Source of the DNA: Achromobacter aegrifaciens
GTDB lineage: Bacteria; Pseudomonadota; Gammaproteobacteria; Burkholderiales; Burkholderiaceae_B
NCBI RefSeq assembly: GCF_902859735.1
Contig: NZ_CADIJY010000006.1
Span: 227,286 to 291,285, forward strand
DNA: 64,000 nt
Direction: 5' to 3'
This document shows, piece after piece, positions 39,908 to 48,976 of the stretch (position 1 is the first letter of the stretch; each line of letters begins with the position of its first letter). Position numbers and translations under genes: made by a program. Under the pieces are notes generated by a model that saw nothing but the letters and a program-made list of their open reading frames with translations, had not been told where the DNA came from and searched no databases.

Positions 39908-40752
39908 GCCACTCCGAACGCCCCGAAGACATCGTCCGCCAGGAAAAAGCGCAGCTGGATTTCACGCGCGACATGACCTATGGCGATTACCTGCATCTGG
40001 ACGAACTGCTGGGCGCGCAGCATCCGCTGTCGCCCGAGCACAACGAGATGCTCTTCATCATCCAGCACCAGACCAGCGAACTCTGGATGAAGCTGATGCT
40101 GCACGAACTGCGCGCCGCCATCGCCAATGTGGCAGCCGACCGCTTGCAGCCCGCCTTCAAGATGCTGGCCCGCGTCAGCAAGATCATGGAACAGCTGGTC
40201 CATGCCTGGGACGTGCTGGCGACCATGACGCCGCCCGAGTATTCGGCGCTGCGTCCCTATCTGGCGCGTTCCAGCGGATTCCAGAGTTATCAGTACCGCC
40301 AGGTCGAATTCCTGCTCGGCAACAAGAACGCGGCCATGCTAAAGCCGCATGCGCACCGCGAGGACCTGCTGGCCCAGGTGCGCAGCGCCTACGAAGCCCC
40401 GTCGCTGTACGACGAGGCGCTGCGGCTGCTGGCGCGCCACGGCCTGGACGTGCCGGCCGATCACCTCGAACGCGACTGGACCCAACCCTACCAATCGTCG
40501 GCTGGCGTGGAAGCTGCCTGGCTGACGGTCTACCGCCAGCCCGACCGCTACTGGGACCTGTACCAGTTGGGAGAAAAGCTGACCGACCTGGAAGACGCGT
40601 TCCGCCTGTGGCGCTTCCGCCACGTCACGACGGTCGAACGGGTCATCGGCTTCAAGCGCGGCACCGGGGGCACGTCGGGCGTGGACTACCTGCGGCGCAT
40701 GCTGGAAGTGGTGCTGTTCCCCGAGATCTGGAAGCTGCGCACGGATCTTTAA
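39904..40752 (+). CDS. kynA: Tryptophan 2,3-dioxygenase
   Basis: Heme dioxygenase of 282 residues, opening the indole ring of L-tryptophan to N-formylkynurenine. Conserved family segments are [43 protein letters not shown] and [25 protein letters not shown]; the last includes the proximal heme His and the substrate loop. ATG 39904 has GGGAGG upstream. With kynB it covers the first two steps to kynurenine. Confidence 0.96.
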   Translation: MSHSERPEDIVRQEKAQLDFTRDMTYGDYLHLDELLGAQHPLSPEHNEMLFIIQHQTSELWMKLMLHELRAAIANVAADRLQPAFKMLARVSKIMEQLVHAWDVLATMTPPEYSALRPYLARSSGFQSYQYRQVEFLLGNKNAAMLKPHAHREDLLAQVRSAYEAPSLYDEALRLLARHGLDVPADHLERDWTQPYQSSAGVEAAWLTVYRQPDRYWDLYQLGEKLTDLEDAFRLWRFRHVTTVERVIGFKRGTGGTSGVDYLRRMLEVVLFPEIWKLRTDL

Positions 40753-40817
40753 GCGCCGAATTTATCTGGCCCCAATTTTTGGCCAAGGGGCGCCCCTGAG
40801 CGGGGCCTCCTTTCCTC

Positions 40818-40847
40818 TTGGCCTGGCCAAAATTCCCATGCTAGAAT
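40818..40847 (+). promoter_or_regulatory. Probable rpmE2 promoter
   Basis: TTGGCC (40818-40823), an 18-base spacer and TAGAAT (40842-40847). It would give a 5' leader of about 157 bases before rpmE2. I see no clear palindrome for a zinc regulator in this leader. Confidence 0.5.
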
Positions 40848-41011
40848 TTGGGGTTACTTTTTGGATACGTGGCTGGAACAGTCAACGAGTATCCGGCCGC
40901 TGGGCAAACCCGATCCGCATATCGGCGGGTTCGCCAGGCAGGCGGGACACCGGACACCCGGCTGGCGACCCTAACAACTTGCAAGGCTCGACAGAGCCCT
41001 AGGAAAGCACC

Positions 41012-41278
41012 ATGAAAGAAGGCATTCACCCCGAATACCGCGAAGTCGTCTTCGCCGACCTGCAAACGGGCAACAAGTTCATCACCCGTTCGACCGTCCA
41101 GACGCGCGAAAGCATCGAACTGGATGGCAAGACGTACCCGCTCTTCAAGTGCGACGTGACCTCCGAATCGCATCCGTTCTACACGGGCGCCCAGACGCGC
41201 ATCGTCGAAACCGGCCGCGTGGAAAAGTTCCGCGCCCGCTTCGCCCGCACCGCAGGCACGGTCAAGTCCGCTTCCTGA
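41012..41278 (+). CDS. rpmE2: Ribosomal protein bL31, type B
   Basis: Fifty-S subunit protein of 88 residues. [20 protein letters not shown] and [20 protein letters not shown] are bL31 signatures. The four-cysteine zinc ribbon of type A is missing (one Cys only), so this is the zinc-independent type B form, which in many bacteria replaces type A under zinc shortage. No type A gene is in the window. A terminator follows after 32 bases. Confidence 0.96.
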   Translation: MKEGIHPEYREVVFADLQTGNKFITRSTVQTRESIELDGKTYPLFKCDVTSESHPFYTGAQTRIVETGRVEKFRARFARTAGTVKSAS

Positions 41279-41310
41279 TCTGTCGCTCCCCCGGGAGCCG
41301 CAGCGAAAAG

Positions 41311-41334
41311 GCAGCCTCCGGGCTGCTTTTTTTT
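41311..41334 (+). terminator. rpmE2 terminator
   Basis: GCAGCC (41311-41316) pairs with GGCTGC (41321-41326) around TCCG, followed by eight T residues. Confidence 0.85.
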
Positions 41335-41401
41335 CTCCCTGGCCGTCCGATTCTGACGCTGGGTACTAGCGCAACCAGACCACTCGGTTACATTAACGCC
41401 C

Positions 41402-43132
41402 GTGTCCCCACTTTCCATTTCCACTCCAGCCCGGCTCACGTCCGTGGCTACCGCGAAACTGCCCAGACTGATTCTGCTGGGCTTGTCGCTGGCCTATATC
41501 GTGGCCGGCCTGTTCATGCGCGACCCGTGGAAAACAGACGATGCCGTGGGACTGGCGACCATGATCACGGCGATCCGCGAAGGCGGCATCACCTGGTTGC
41601 TGCCGCAGGTGGGACACCTGGCGCACGCCGAGGAAGGTCCCCTGATCACCTGGGTGGGCGCGATCTGCATCTGGCTGTTCGGCCCCTACATCGGCGACAT
41701 CACCGCCGGCCGCCTGCCCAATCTGCTGTGGTTCGGCATCACCGCCACCAGCGTCTGGTACGGCACCTATCTGCTGGGCCGCCGCGCCGAGGCGCAACCG
41801 CTGGCCCTGCCCTTCGGCGGCGAACCCGAACCGCGCGACTACGGACGCATGCTGGCGGACGCCGCGCTGTTGTTGCTGCTGGCCACGGTCGGCATCCTGC
41901 AGCGCACCCACGAAACCACCGTGGTGCCCGCCATCATGGCTTGGCAGGCGCTTGCCTTCTATTCGCTGGCGCGCAGCATAGACCGGCCATTCACCGGCAG
42001 CACCACCCTGGGCATCGCACTGGCGGCCAGTTTCCTGACCCGCGGCTGGGTCGGCGCCATCCCCATCATGGTGGGCGCAGCCCTGGCGTTCTACCCCCGC
42101 AGCCGACTGTGGAAATGCCGGCGCTGGCTGCCGTGGGCCGCGCTGCTGGCCGCCGTCCTGATTCTGGCTTGGTGGATACCCGCCAGCCACAGCAGCGAAT
42201 ACTGGATCCGCAACTGGAAGACCTGGAACCTGTCGTCCTTCGCCGTGCCGCCCTGGCATGACATCGGGCGCACCCTGCGCGACCTGCCCTGGTACCTGTG
42301 GCCGACCTGGCCGCTGGCCCTGCTGGCCATCTGGCGCTGGCGCGCCTGGCTCTACGCGCCGCACATCTGGCTGCCGCTGGTCCTGCTGGTGTGCTCGGCG
42401 GTCGTGCTGTTCGGCCTGGAAGAAGCCTCGGATTCCGAGTACGTGCTGCTGGCCGTGCCCTGCGCGGTGCTGGGCGCGTTCTCGCTGCCCACGCTGCGCC
42501 GCGGCGTGGTCAACACGCTGGACTGGTTCGCCGTCATGTGCTTTTCGCTGACGGCCATCACGGTCTGGCTGGGCTGGGTTGCCCTGCACTTCGGTTGGCC
42601 GGCGCAGATTTCCCGCAATATCGCCCGCCAGACCACCGGCTACCAACCCGAGATCTCCTGGGTCGCGTTCGCGCTGGCCGTGGGTTTCACCGTGGGCTGG
42701 ATCGCGCTGGTGGTGTGGCGGCTGCGGGTGCGGCCGCAGGCGCTGTGGCGCGGCACGGTGCTGTCGGCCGGCGGCCTGACGGTGACCTGGATCCTGCTGG
42801 TGCTGCTGTGGCAACCCGCCGTGGACTACGCCCGCAGCTACCGCACCGTGTCGGGCCAGTTGGCCCAGGCGCTGCAGCAGAACGTGCGCCCCGGCGAGTG
42901 CGTGCGCGGGCTTAGCCTGGGCAGCGGGCAGCGCGCCTCGTTCCTGATCTTCAATAACCTCACGTTCACGTTCGACTCCAAGTGCACGCTGGTGCTGCAG
43001 CAGACCAGCAACCAGAGCTTGCGGGACAACACCGCCGCCTACAGCGACGGCGCCGAGGTGCTGTGGCAAGGCGGCCGGCGCGCCGACCGCCAGGAAGTCT
43101 TCCGCCTGCTCCGAGTCGGCGCCCCCCGATGA
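41402..43132 (+). CDS. ArnT/GT39-like polytopic membrane glycosyltransferase
   Basis: Multi-span inner-membrane protein of 576 residues with about eleven hydrophobic segments. The first periplasmic loop has FMRDPWKTDDAVGLATM, placing the acidic pair (DD) expected of GT-C glycosyltransferases such as ArnT and dolichyl-phosphate mannosyltransferases. Such enzymes move a sugar from a polyprenyl phosphate to lipid A or protein. GTG 41402 is the first in-frame start; no strong ribosome site is visible, so the true start may be slightly later. The stop overlaps the MATE transporter ATG. The acceptor and sugar are unknown. Confidence 0.78.
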   Translation: MSPLSISTPARLTSVATAKLPRLILLGLSLAYIVAGLFMRDPWKTDDAVGLATMITAIREGGITWLLPQVGHLAHAEEGPLITWVGAICIWLFGPYIGDITAGRLPNLLWFGITATSVWYGTYLLGRRAEAQPLALPFGGEPEPRDYGRMLADAALLLLLATVGILQRTHETTVVPAIMAWQALAFYSLARSIDRPFTGSTTLGIALAASFLTRGWVGAIPIMVGAALAFYPRSRLWKCRRWLPWAALLAAVLILAWWIPASHSSEYWIRNWKTWNLSSFAVPPWHDIGRTLRDLPWYLWPTWPLALLAIWRWRAWLYAPHIWLPLVLLVCSAVVLFGLEEASDSEYVLLAVPCAVLGAFSLPTLRRGVVNTLDWFAVMCFSLTAITVWLGWVALHFGWPAQISRNIARQTTGYQPEISWVAFALAVGFTVGWIALVVWRLRVRPQALWRGTVLSAGGLTVTWILLVLLWQPAVDYARSYRTVSGQLAQALQQNVRPGECVRGLSLGSGQRASFLIFNNLTFTFDSKCTLVLQQTSNQSLRDNTAAYSDGAEVLWQGGRRADRQEVFRLLRVGAPR

Positions 43133-44529
43133 CGCCCGCGCCCGCCGCGCCGATGAGTTTCGGCGCCACCCTGCGCGGCATCGCCAGGCAGGCCTGGCCG
43201 GTGCTGGTCAGCCAATGGGCCGGCATCTCCTTCGGCGTGCTCGACACCGCCATGACCGGCCATTCCAGCGCCGCCGACCTGGCGGCAATGGCGCTGTCCG
43301 CGTCGATCTACATCACCATCTTCGTCGGACTGATGGGCGTGGTGCACGCCCTGATCCCCATCCTGGCCCAGCACTTCGGCGCAGGCAACAATCTTGAGGT
43401 CGGCCGCAGTTGGGGCCAGGGCGTCTGGCTGGCGCTGGGATTGTCCGTGGTGGGCGCCGTGCTGATGCTGTTCCCCAACATGTGGCTGTCCATGTCCGGC
43501 GAGGTCGCTCCCGGCGTGCGCGAACGCATCGGCTCGTATCTGCAGGCCCTGGTGCTGGCCCTGCCCGCCGCGCTGGTGTTCCGCACCATCTACGCGTTGG
43601 GCACGTCGGTTTCGCGGCCCAAGCTGGTCATGGCGATCAACCTGACGGCCATAGTCTTCAAGGCCTTCTTCAACTGGCTGTTCATCTACGGCAAGCTGGG
43701 ATTGCCCGCCATGGGCGCCACCGGCGCCGGACTGGCAACCGCCGTGGTGTCGTGGATGAGCCTGGGCCTCGGCTTGTGGGTCATCACCCACGACCGCTAC
43801 TACCGCCGCTTCAAGCTGCACGTCGGCAAGCCCGACTGGAAGACGCTCAAGGAACTGCTGCGCCTGGGCATCCCCATGGGCGGTTCCTACCTGGTCGAAG
43901 TGTCGGCCTTCACTTTCATGGCCCTGCTGGTGGCGCGCGAAGGCACTTACGTGACCGGCGGCCATCAGATCATGTCCAACCTGGCCGCGCTCTGCTACAT
44001 GATGCCCATGGCGCTGGGCGTCGCCACGGCAGCCCTGACCGCGCAGGCCATCGGCGCGGGCAACCTCGCCCATGCGCATCGCACCGGCATGGCCGGCCTG
44101 ACGCTGGGCATCCTGGGCGCCCTGCTGACGGCGGCGGTGCTGCTGGCTGGCCGTCCGCTGATCCTGGCCGCCTATACCGACAATCCGGAGGTGGCCGCGG
44201 TGGCGACCACGCTGCTGGCCGTCCTGCCCCTGTTCCACCTGTTCGACTCGATGCAGTGCATCAACTCCTACCTGCTGCGCGCCTACAAGGTCGCGGTGGT
44301 GCCGCTGCTGCTGCAGGTGGTGGCGCTGGCGGGCGTGGGCCTGGTCGGCGGCTGGTGGTTCGGTTTCGGCCCGGGCCGCGGTGGCCTGGACGGCGTGCGC
44401 GCCATCCTGGTCCCTGGCTCCCCCCAGGGCGCGGGCAGCATGTGGCTGATGGCCATGGTCGGCCTGGGACTGTCGGCGGCCTTGCTGCACTATTGGTACC
44501 GGCGCATCGTGCGCGGGACGATCAAGTAA
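43129..44529 (+). CDS. MATE family efflux transporter
   Basis: Twelve-segment cation-coupled multidrug exporter of 466 residues from the DinF/NorM family. The first half starts with IARQAWPVLVSQWAGISFGVLDTAMTG and the second with LKELLRLGIPMGGSYLVEVSAFTF, the matching halves of the MATE fold. ATG 43129 overlaps the upstream stop (ATGA). A further frame reaching back to 42982 lies within the glycosyltransferase gene and lacks homology. A strong terminator follows. Substrates are unknown. Confidence 0.92.
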   Translation: MTPAPAAPMSFGATLRGIARQAWPVLVSQWAGISFGVLDTAMTGHSSAADLAAMALSASIYITIFVGLMGVVHALIPILAQHFGAGNNLEVGRSWGQGVWLALGLSVVGAVLMLFPNMWLSMSGEVAPGVRERIGSYLQALVLALPAALVFRTIYALGTSVSRPKLVMAINLTAIVFKAFFNWLFIYGKLGLPAMGATGAGLATAVVSWMSLGLGLWVITHDRYYRRFKLHVGKPDWKTLKELLRLGIPMGGSYLVEVSAFTFMALLVAREGTYVTGGHQIMSNLAALCYMMPMALGVATAALTAQAIGAGNLAHAHRTGMAGLTLGILGALLTAAVLLAGRPLILAAYTDNPEVAAVATTLLAVLPLFHLFDSMQCINSYLLRAYKVAVVPLLLQVVALAGVGLVGGWWFGFGPGRGGLDGVRAILVPGSPQGAGSMWLMAMVGLGLSAALLHYWYRRIVRGTIK

Positions 44530-44557
44530 AAAAAGCAGCCTTGCGGCTGCTTTTTTT
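44528..44557. terminator. Bidirectional terminator between MATE gene and paaK
   Basis: A run of A residues with GCAGCC (44528-44540), loop TTGC, then GGCTGC and seven T residues (44545-44557). It ends both the MATE transcript and the leftward paa operon. Confidence 0.88.
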
Positions 44558-44562
44558 GGACC

Positions 44563-45876
44563 TTATTTCGGCCGCTTGTCGATCACGCGGCGAGCCTTGC
44601 CGGTCAGCGTGCGTTCCACGTGCCCGGAATCCGACACCTGGATGCGCGCGCTCACGCCTATGTGCGTCTTCACGGCATGCTGGAGCTGCTTGCCCAGGTT
44701 CGCGCGCTCGGCATCCGACAGGGTGGAAAATTCGGCGCGCAGTTCGGTCAGGATTTCCAGCTCGTCCATATTGCCGGTGCGCGACAGCACCAACTGGTAA
44801 TGCGGCGCCAGCTGGGCGATCTTCAGGACCAGTTCCTCGACCTGGGTCGGGAACATGTTCACGCCGCGCACGATCAGCATATCGTCGCTGCGGCCAGTGA
44901 TCTTGCCGATGCGCCGCATGCTGCGCGCGGTGGGCGGCAGCAGGCGCGTCAGGTCGCGGGTGCGGTAGCGGATGATGGGCATCGCTTCCTTGGTCAGCGA
45001 GGTGAACACCAGTTCGCCCGGCTCGCCGTCGGCCACGGGCTCGCCCGTGTCGGGATTGATGATTTCCGCGTAGAAATGGTCTTCCCAGACCACCGGACCG
45101 TCCTTGGTCTCGACGCATTCGCTGGCAACGCCAGGCCCCATCACTTCGGACAGGCCATAGATGTCCACGGCGTCGATGCCGGCTTCGGCCTCGATGTCGG
45201 CGCGCATCTGCCCGGTCCAGGGTTCGGCGCCGAAGATGCCGATGCGCAGCGAACTTTGACGCGGATCAATCCCCTGGCGGCGCTGTTCCTCCAGAATATT
45301 GCAGAAGTAGGAGGGCGTGACCATGATGATGTCCGGACGGAAATCGTTGATCAACTGCACCTGCTTTTCGGTCTGTCCGCCCGACATCGGGATGACCGTG
45401 CAGCCCAGGCGTTCCGCGCCGTAATGCGCGCCCAGGCCGCCCGTGAACAGGCCGTAGCCGTAGGCCACGTGCACCGTGTCGCCGGGCTTGCCGCCCGCCG
45501 CGCGGATCGAGCGCGCCACCAGGTTGGCCCAGTTGTCCAGGTCGCCCTTGGTGTAGCCCACGACCGTCGGCTTGCCGGTGGTGCCGCTGGATGCGTGGAT
45601 GCGCGAGATGCGCTCGCGCGGCACGGCGAACATGCCGAAAGGATAGTTCTCGCGCAGTTCCTTCTTCGTGGTGAAGGGGAACTTCGAGATATCGGACAGC
45701 TGCTTCAGATCGTCGGGATGCACGCCGGCTTCATCGAAAGCCTTCTTGTAGTGCGGCACATTGTCGTAGGCATGCTTGAGCGACCACTTCAGGCGCTCGA
45801 GCTGCAGCGCGCGCAGCTCATCCTGGCTGGCATGCTCGATGGGGTCCAGCCCCGGCTTGCTCATGGTGTTGGACAT
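44563..45876 (-). CDS. paaK: Phenylacetate-CoA ligase
   Basis: Adenylate-forming enzyme of 437 residues activating phenylacetate with CoA and ATP, the entry step of the paa pathway. The P-loop-like motif HASSGTTGKPTVVGYT is at about residues 93-108. YGLSEVMGPG, the hinge region TGRSDDMLIVRGVN and the C-terminal lysine segment (LTGKARRV) are present. CAGGAGAG lies before the ATG at 45876. It is the last gene of the operon, 111 bases after paaI. Confidence 0.96.
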   Translation of the reverse strand: MSNTMSKPGLDPIEHASQDELRALQLERLKWSLKHAYDNVPHYKKAFDEAGVHPDDLKQLSDISKFPFTTKKELRENYPFGMFAVPRERISRIHASSGTTGKPTVVGYTKGDLDNWANLVARSIRAAGGKPGDTVHVAYGYGLFTGGLGAHYGAERLGCTVIPMSGGQTEKQVQLINDFRPDIIMVTPSYFCNILEEQRRQGIDPRQSSLRIGIFGAEPWTGQMRADIEAEAGIDAVDIYGLSEVMGPGVASECVETKDGPVVWEDHFYAEIINPDTGEPVADGEPGELVFTSLTKEAMPIIRYRTRDLTRLLPPTARSMRRIGKITGRSDDMLIVRGVNMFPTQVEELVLKIAQLAPHYQLVLSRTGNMDELEILTELRAEFSTLSDAERANLGKQLQHAVKTHIGVSARIQVSDSGHVERTLTGKARRVIDKRPK

Positions 45877-45987
45877 GGTTATCTCTCTCCTGAAATTCTC
45901 TCTGCGCGGGGCCGGATCGCGGCGGGCGTATGCCCTGCCCGCTCGCGGCGCGGCCCGCGGCCGTATAGCTTTGGTTGGCTGGCTGCC

Positions 45988-46458
45988 TCAAGCGTCCGCG
46001 GGGACGCCGACGATCTGGCCCTTGATGCGGTAGGAACGGCCGCGGAACAGCGCCACGTTGCGTCCTTCCTGGTTGGTGACGGTGACGTCATAGACGCCGG
46101 TGCGGCCGGCCAGCGAACGCTCCTGCGCCACGGCGGTCAGCAGATCGCCTTCGAAGCCCGGGGCCAGATAGTCGATGGTGCAGCCCGAGGCCACGGTGCT
46201 GACGTTGCGCGAATTGCACGAAAAGGCGAAGGCGCTGTCCGCCAGGGCGAAGATGAATCCGCCGTGGCAGGTCTTGTGGCCGTTCAGCATGTCGGCGCGC
46301 ACGCGCATGGTCAGCCGCGCGTAGCCCGGCGCCATTTCCTCGACTTTCATGTCCAGGCCCTGCGAGGCCGCATCGCCCGCAAACATGACGGTGCCGACGG
46401 CCTGCGCCAGCTCCTGGGGATCGGCCGGCACTTCGACCGCGGGAACGTGTGCGTTCAT
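45988..46458 (-). CDS. paaI: Hydroxyphenylacetyl-CoA thioesterase PaaI
   Basis: Hot-dog fold thioesterase of 156 residues that removes dead-end CoA esters and frees CoA during phenylacetate breakdown. The active-site segment HKTCHGGFIFALADSAFAFSCN is the PaaI form of the HGG motif with its catalytic Asp. It starts two bases after the paaG stop, and its ribosome site (AAGGGG) lies inside the paaG end. Confidence 0.94.
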   Translation of the reverse strand: MNAHVPAVEVPADPQELAQAVGTVMFAGDAASQGLDMKVEEMAPGYARLTMRVRADMLNGHKTCHGGFIFALADSAFAFSCNSRNVSTVASGCTIDYLAPGFEGDLLTAVAQERSLAGRTGVYDVTVTNQEGRNVALFRGRSYRIKGQIVGVPADA

Positions 46459-46460
46459 TC

Positions 46461-47249
46461 TTATTGCCCCTTGAATTGCGGTTCGCGCTTGCCGAGGAAG
46501 GCGGCCACGCCTTCCGCGTAGTCTGCGCTGCGGCCGAGTTCGCGCATCATGTCGCGCTCAAGGTCCAGCTGCGTGGACAGGTCATTGCCCAGGCTGGCCT
46601 GCATGGCCCGCTTGGTGTACGCCAGGCCCTTGGTCGGCGCCTTGGCGAAGTGCTGCGCCAGGCGTTCCAGCGTGGCATCGAATTCCTCGTCCGCCACGCA
46701 TTGCCAGATCAGGCCCCACTCTTCGGCCTGCTTGGCGCTGAGCTTGTCGCCCAGCATGGCCAGGCCCATGGCGCGGGCACGGCCGACCAGACGCGGCAGC
46801 ACAAAGGTGCCGCCCGTGTCGGGGATCAGCCCGAGGCGGCAGAACGACTGGATGAACGTTGCCGAAGCCTTGGCGATGACGATGTCGCCCGCAAACGCCA
46901 GGTTGGCGCCTGCGCCGGCCGCCACGCCGTTCACGCCCACCACGACGGGCATGGGCAAGGCGTTGACGCGGCGCACCAGCGGCCCGTAGAACTTGTCGAC
47001 GGTTTCGCCGAGATCGGGCGGCGTGCCGTCGGCGGCGGGCTTGCGCTCGCTCAGGTCCTGGCCGGCGCAGAAGCCGCGGCCGGCTCCCGTCAGCAGCAGC
47101 ACACGCGCGCCCTCGGTCTCCACGCGCGTCAACGCGTCGGCCACTTCGCCGTGCATGTTGGCGGTGAAGCTGTTCAGCTTGTCTGGACGGTTCAGCGTCA
47201 GGCGCGCGATGCCGCCGGACAGGTCGAATTGGATATCCTGGTAGCTCAT
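46461..47249 (-). CDS. paaG: 1,2-epoxyphenylacetyl-CoA isomerase
   Basis: Crotonase-fold enzyme of 262 residues that isomerises ring-epoxide phenylacetyl-CoA to oxepin-CoA. Oxyanion-hole regions are GAGRGFCAGQDLSERK and VNGVAAGAGANLAFAGDIVIA. The second catalytic segment, SRLGLIPDTGGTF-like, reads FCRLGLIPDTGGTFVLPRLVG. It lies 14 bases after paaN and two bases before paaI. The usual second crotonase, PaaF, is not in the cluster. Confidence 0.94.
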   Translation of the reverse strand: MSYQDIQFDLSGGIARLTLNRPDKLNSFTANMHGEVADALTRVETEGARVLLLTGAGRGFCAGQDLSERKPAADGTPPDLGETVDKFYGPLVRRVNALPMPVVVGVNGVAAGAGANLAFAGDIVIAKASATFIQSFCRLGLIPDTGGTFVLPRLVGRARAMGLAMLGDKLSAKQAEEWGLIWQCVADEEFDATLERLAQHFAKAPTKGLAYTKRAMQASLGNDLSTQLDLERDMMRELGRSADYAEGVAAFLGKREPQFKGQ

Positions 47250-47263
47250 GTCATCGCCCCCGT

Positions 47264-48928
47264 TCAGACATGACGGCGGGTTTGCACCACGCGGAAGCGG
47301 TTGGACACGAAGGCCGAATCCGACAGCGCGGCGTTGGCGGCCGGGTTGGCGCCGGTGCCGTGGAAGTCGCTGAAAGCGGCGGTCTGGTTGACGAACACGC
47401 CGCCCGTCAGGTTCAGCGACAGCGACACGCCCGAGACTTCAGCCGCGTCCTGCACCTGGTCGGCGACGGCGTCGCTGGTGGTGTAGGCCGACAGCGACAA
47501 CGCGCCATGCTTGATGACGCTGTCACGCGCCAGCTGGATGCTGTGGGTGGTGGAATCGGTAGCCACCACGAAGGCGATCGGGCCGAACCATTCCTGGCTG
47601 ATGGCGGCGTTGCCAGCTTCCGTGCGCAGCAGCAGCGGCGTGCGGACGCGGGCGTTCTCGAACTGCGGGTGCGTCAGCGCCTTGCTGTCGGCCACCACCG
47701 GCAGGCCCAGCGCGCGGGCCTTCTCGATGCGCTCGACGATGCCTTCATTCTGGATCGCGCCGGTCAGCTCGACGGCCTTGGCCGCATCGGCGCCGACCTT
47801 CTCGACCGCGGCGCCCAGGGCAGCAGCGACCTCGTCGAAGCTGACGCGGCCTTCCGGCGTCTGGATGCCGTCGCGCGGCACGTAGATGTTCTGCGGCGCG
47901 GTGCACATCTGGCCCGAGTACAGGGCCAGCGAGAACGCCAGGTTGCGGGCCACGCCCTTGAGGTCGTCGGTGGAATCGATGATGACCTGGTTGACGCCGG
48001 CCTTCTCGGTGTAGACCAGCGCCTGGCGGGCGTTGTTCTCCAGCCAGTCGCCGTTGGCGGTGCTGCCGGTGAAGTCGACGATCTTGACCGCCGGGTCCAG
48101 CGCCAGCTTCTGCGCGGTGTCATCGCCGGCAGCGTGCGCGGCCAGCAGGACGACGTCCGGGTCGAAGCCCGCTTCCTGCAGAACTTCGCGCGCCACCTTC
48201 ACGGTGATGGCCAGGGGCAGGATCGCGCCGGGGTGCGGCTTGACGATGACGGTGTTGCCGGTAGCCAGGCTGGCGAACAGGCCGGGGTAGCCGTTCCAGG
48301 TCGGGAAGGTGGAGCAGCCGATCACCAGCGCCACGCCTCGCGGCACCACGGTGAACTGCTTTTCCATGCGGATCGGGTCATTCTTGCCTTGCGGCTTTTC
48401 CCAGACGGCCACGCCGGGGATGCGCGACATTTCCTGCCAGGCGTAGGTCACGGCTTCGAAGCCGCGGTCCTGCGCGTGCGGGCCGCCGGCCTGGAAGGCC
48501 ATCATGAAGCCCTGGCCGGTGGTGTGCTGGACCGCGTAGGCGATCTCGAAGCTGCGCTTGTTCAGGCGCGCCAGGATTTCCAGCGACACGCCCACCCAGG
48601 CGCGCGGGCCGGCGCGGCGCCAGTCTTCCAGCGCGCGCTTGGAGGCGGCGATCAGCTTGTCGGCGGGCACGTGCGGATAGGTGATGCCCAAGTCGAAGCC
48701 GAACGGCGATTTTTCGCCGCCGACGGTACCGTCGGCGTCGTGCAGGTTCAGCGGGAAAGGCTTGCCTTGCAGCGCCTCAAAAGCCGCGCGGCCGTCGTCG
48801 TTGGCGGTTTCGCCATAGTTGCGGGGGCTGGGCGACTCGGCAAAGGGGCTCCAGTAGCCGCGCAGGGAGGCGGCGGCCATGGCTTGTTCCAGCAGGGGCT
48901 GATGGCGTTCGAAGAATTGTTGGGACAC
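47264..48928 (-). CDS. paaN: Phenylacetic acid degradation protein PaaN (aldehyde dehydrogenase only)
   Basis: NAD(P)-dependent aldehyde dehydrogenase of 554 residues, expected to oxidise the ring-opened semialdehyde of the pathway. The cofactor segment VVPRGVALVIGCSTFPTWNGYPG, GSTANGDWL and the catalytic Cys in YSGQMCTAPQNIYVP are visible. The E. coli homologue PaaZ carries an additional MaoC hydratase domain (total about 680 residues) that hydrolyses oxepin-CoA; that domain is absent here. GTG 48928 has GGAGAG upstream. Confidence 0.93.
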   Translation of the reverse strand: MSQQFFERHQPLLEQAMAAASLRGYWSPFAESPSPRNYGETANDDGRAAFEALQGKPFPLNLHDADGTVGGEKSPFGFDLGITYPHVPADKLIAASKRALEDWRRAGPRAWVGVSLEILARLNKRSFEIAYAVQHTTGQGFMMAFQAGGPHAQDRGFEAVTYAWQEMSRIPGVAVWEKPQGKNDPIRMEKQFTVVPRGVALVIGCSTFPTWNGYPGLFASLATGNTVIVKPHPGAILPLAITVKVAREVLQEAGFDPDVVLLAAHAAGDDTAQKLALDPAVKIVDFTGSTANGDWLENNARQALVYTEKAGVNQVIIDSTDDLKGVARNLAFSLALYSGQMCTAPQNIYVPRDGIQTPEGRVSFDEVAAALGAAVEKVGADAAKAVELTGAIQNEGIVERIEKARALGLPVVADSKALTHPQFENARVRTPLLLRTEAGNAAISQEWFGPIAFVVATDSTTHSIQLARDSVIKHGALSLSAYTTSDAVADQVQDAAEVSGVSLSLNLTGGVFVNQTAAFSDFHGTGANPAANAALSDSAFVSNRFRVVQTRRHV

Positions 48929-48976
48929 TGCGTCTCTCCAAATGGATATGGTTTTATCTGCCTGGCGCGGGCCGGG

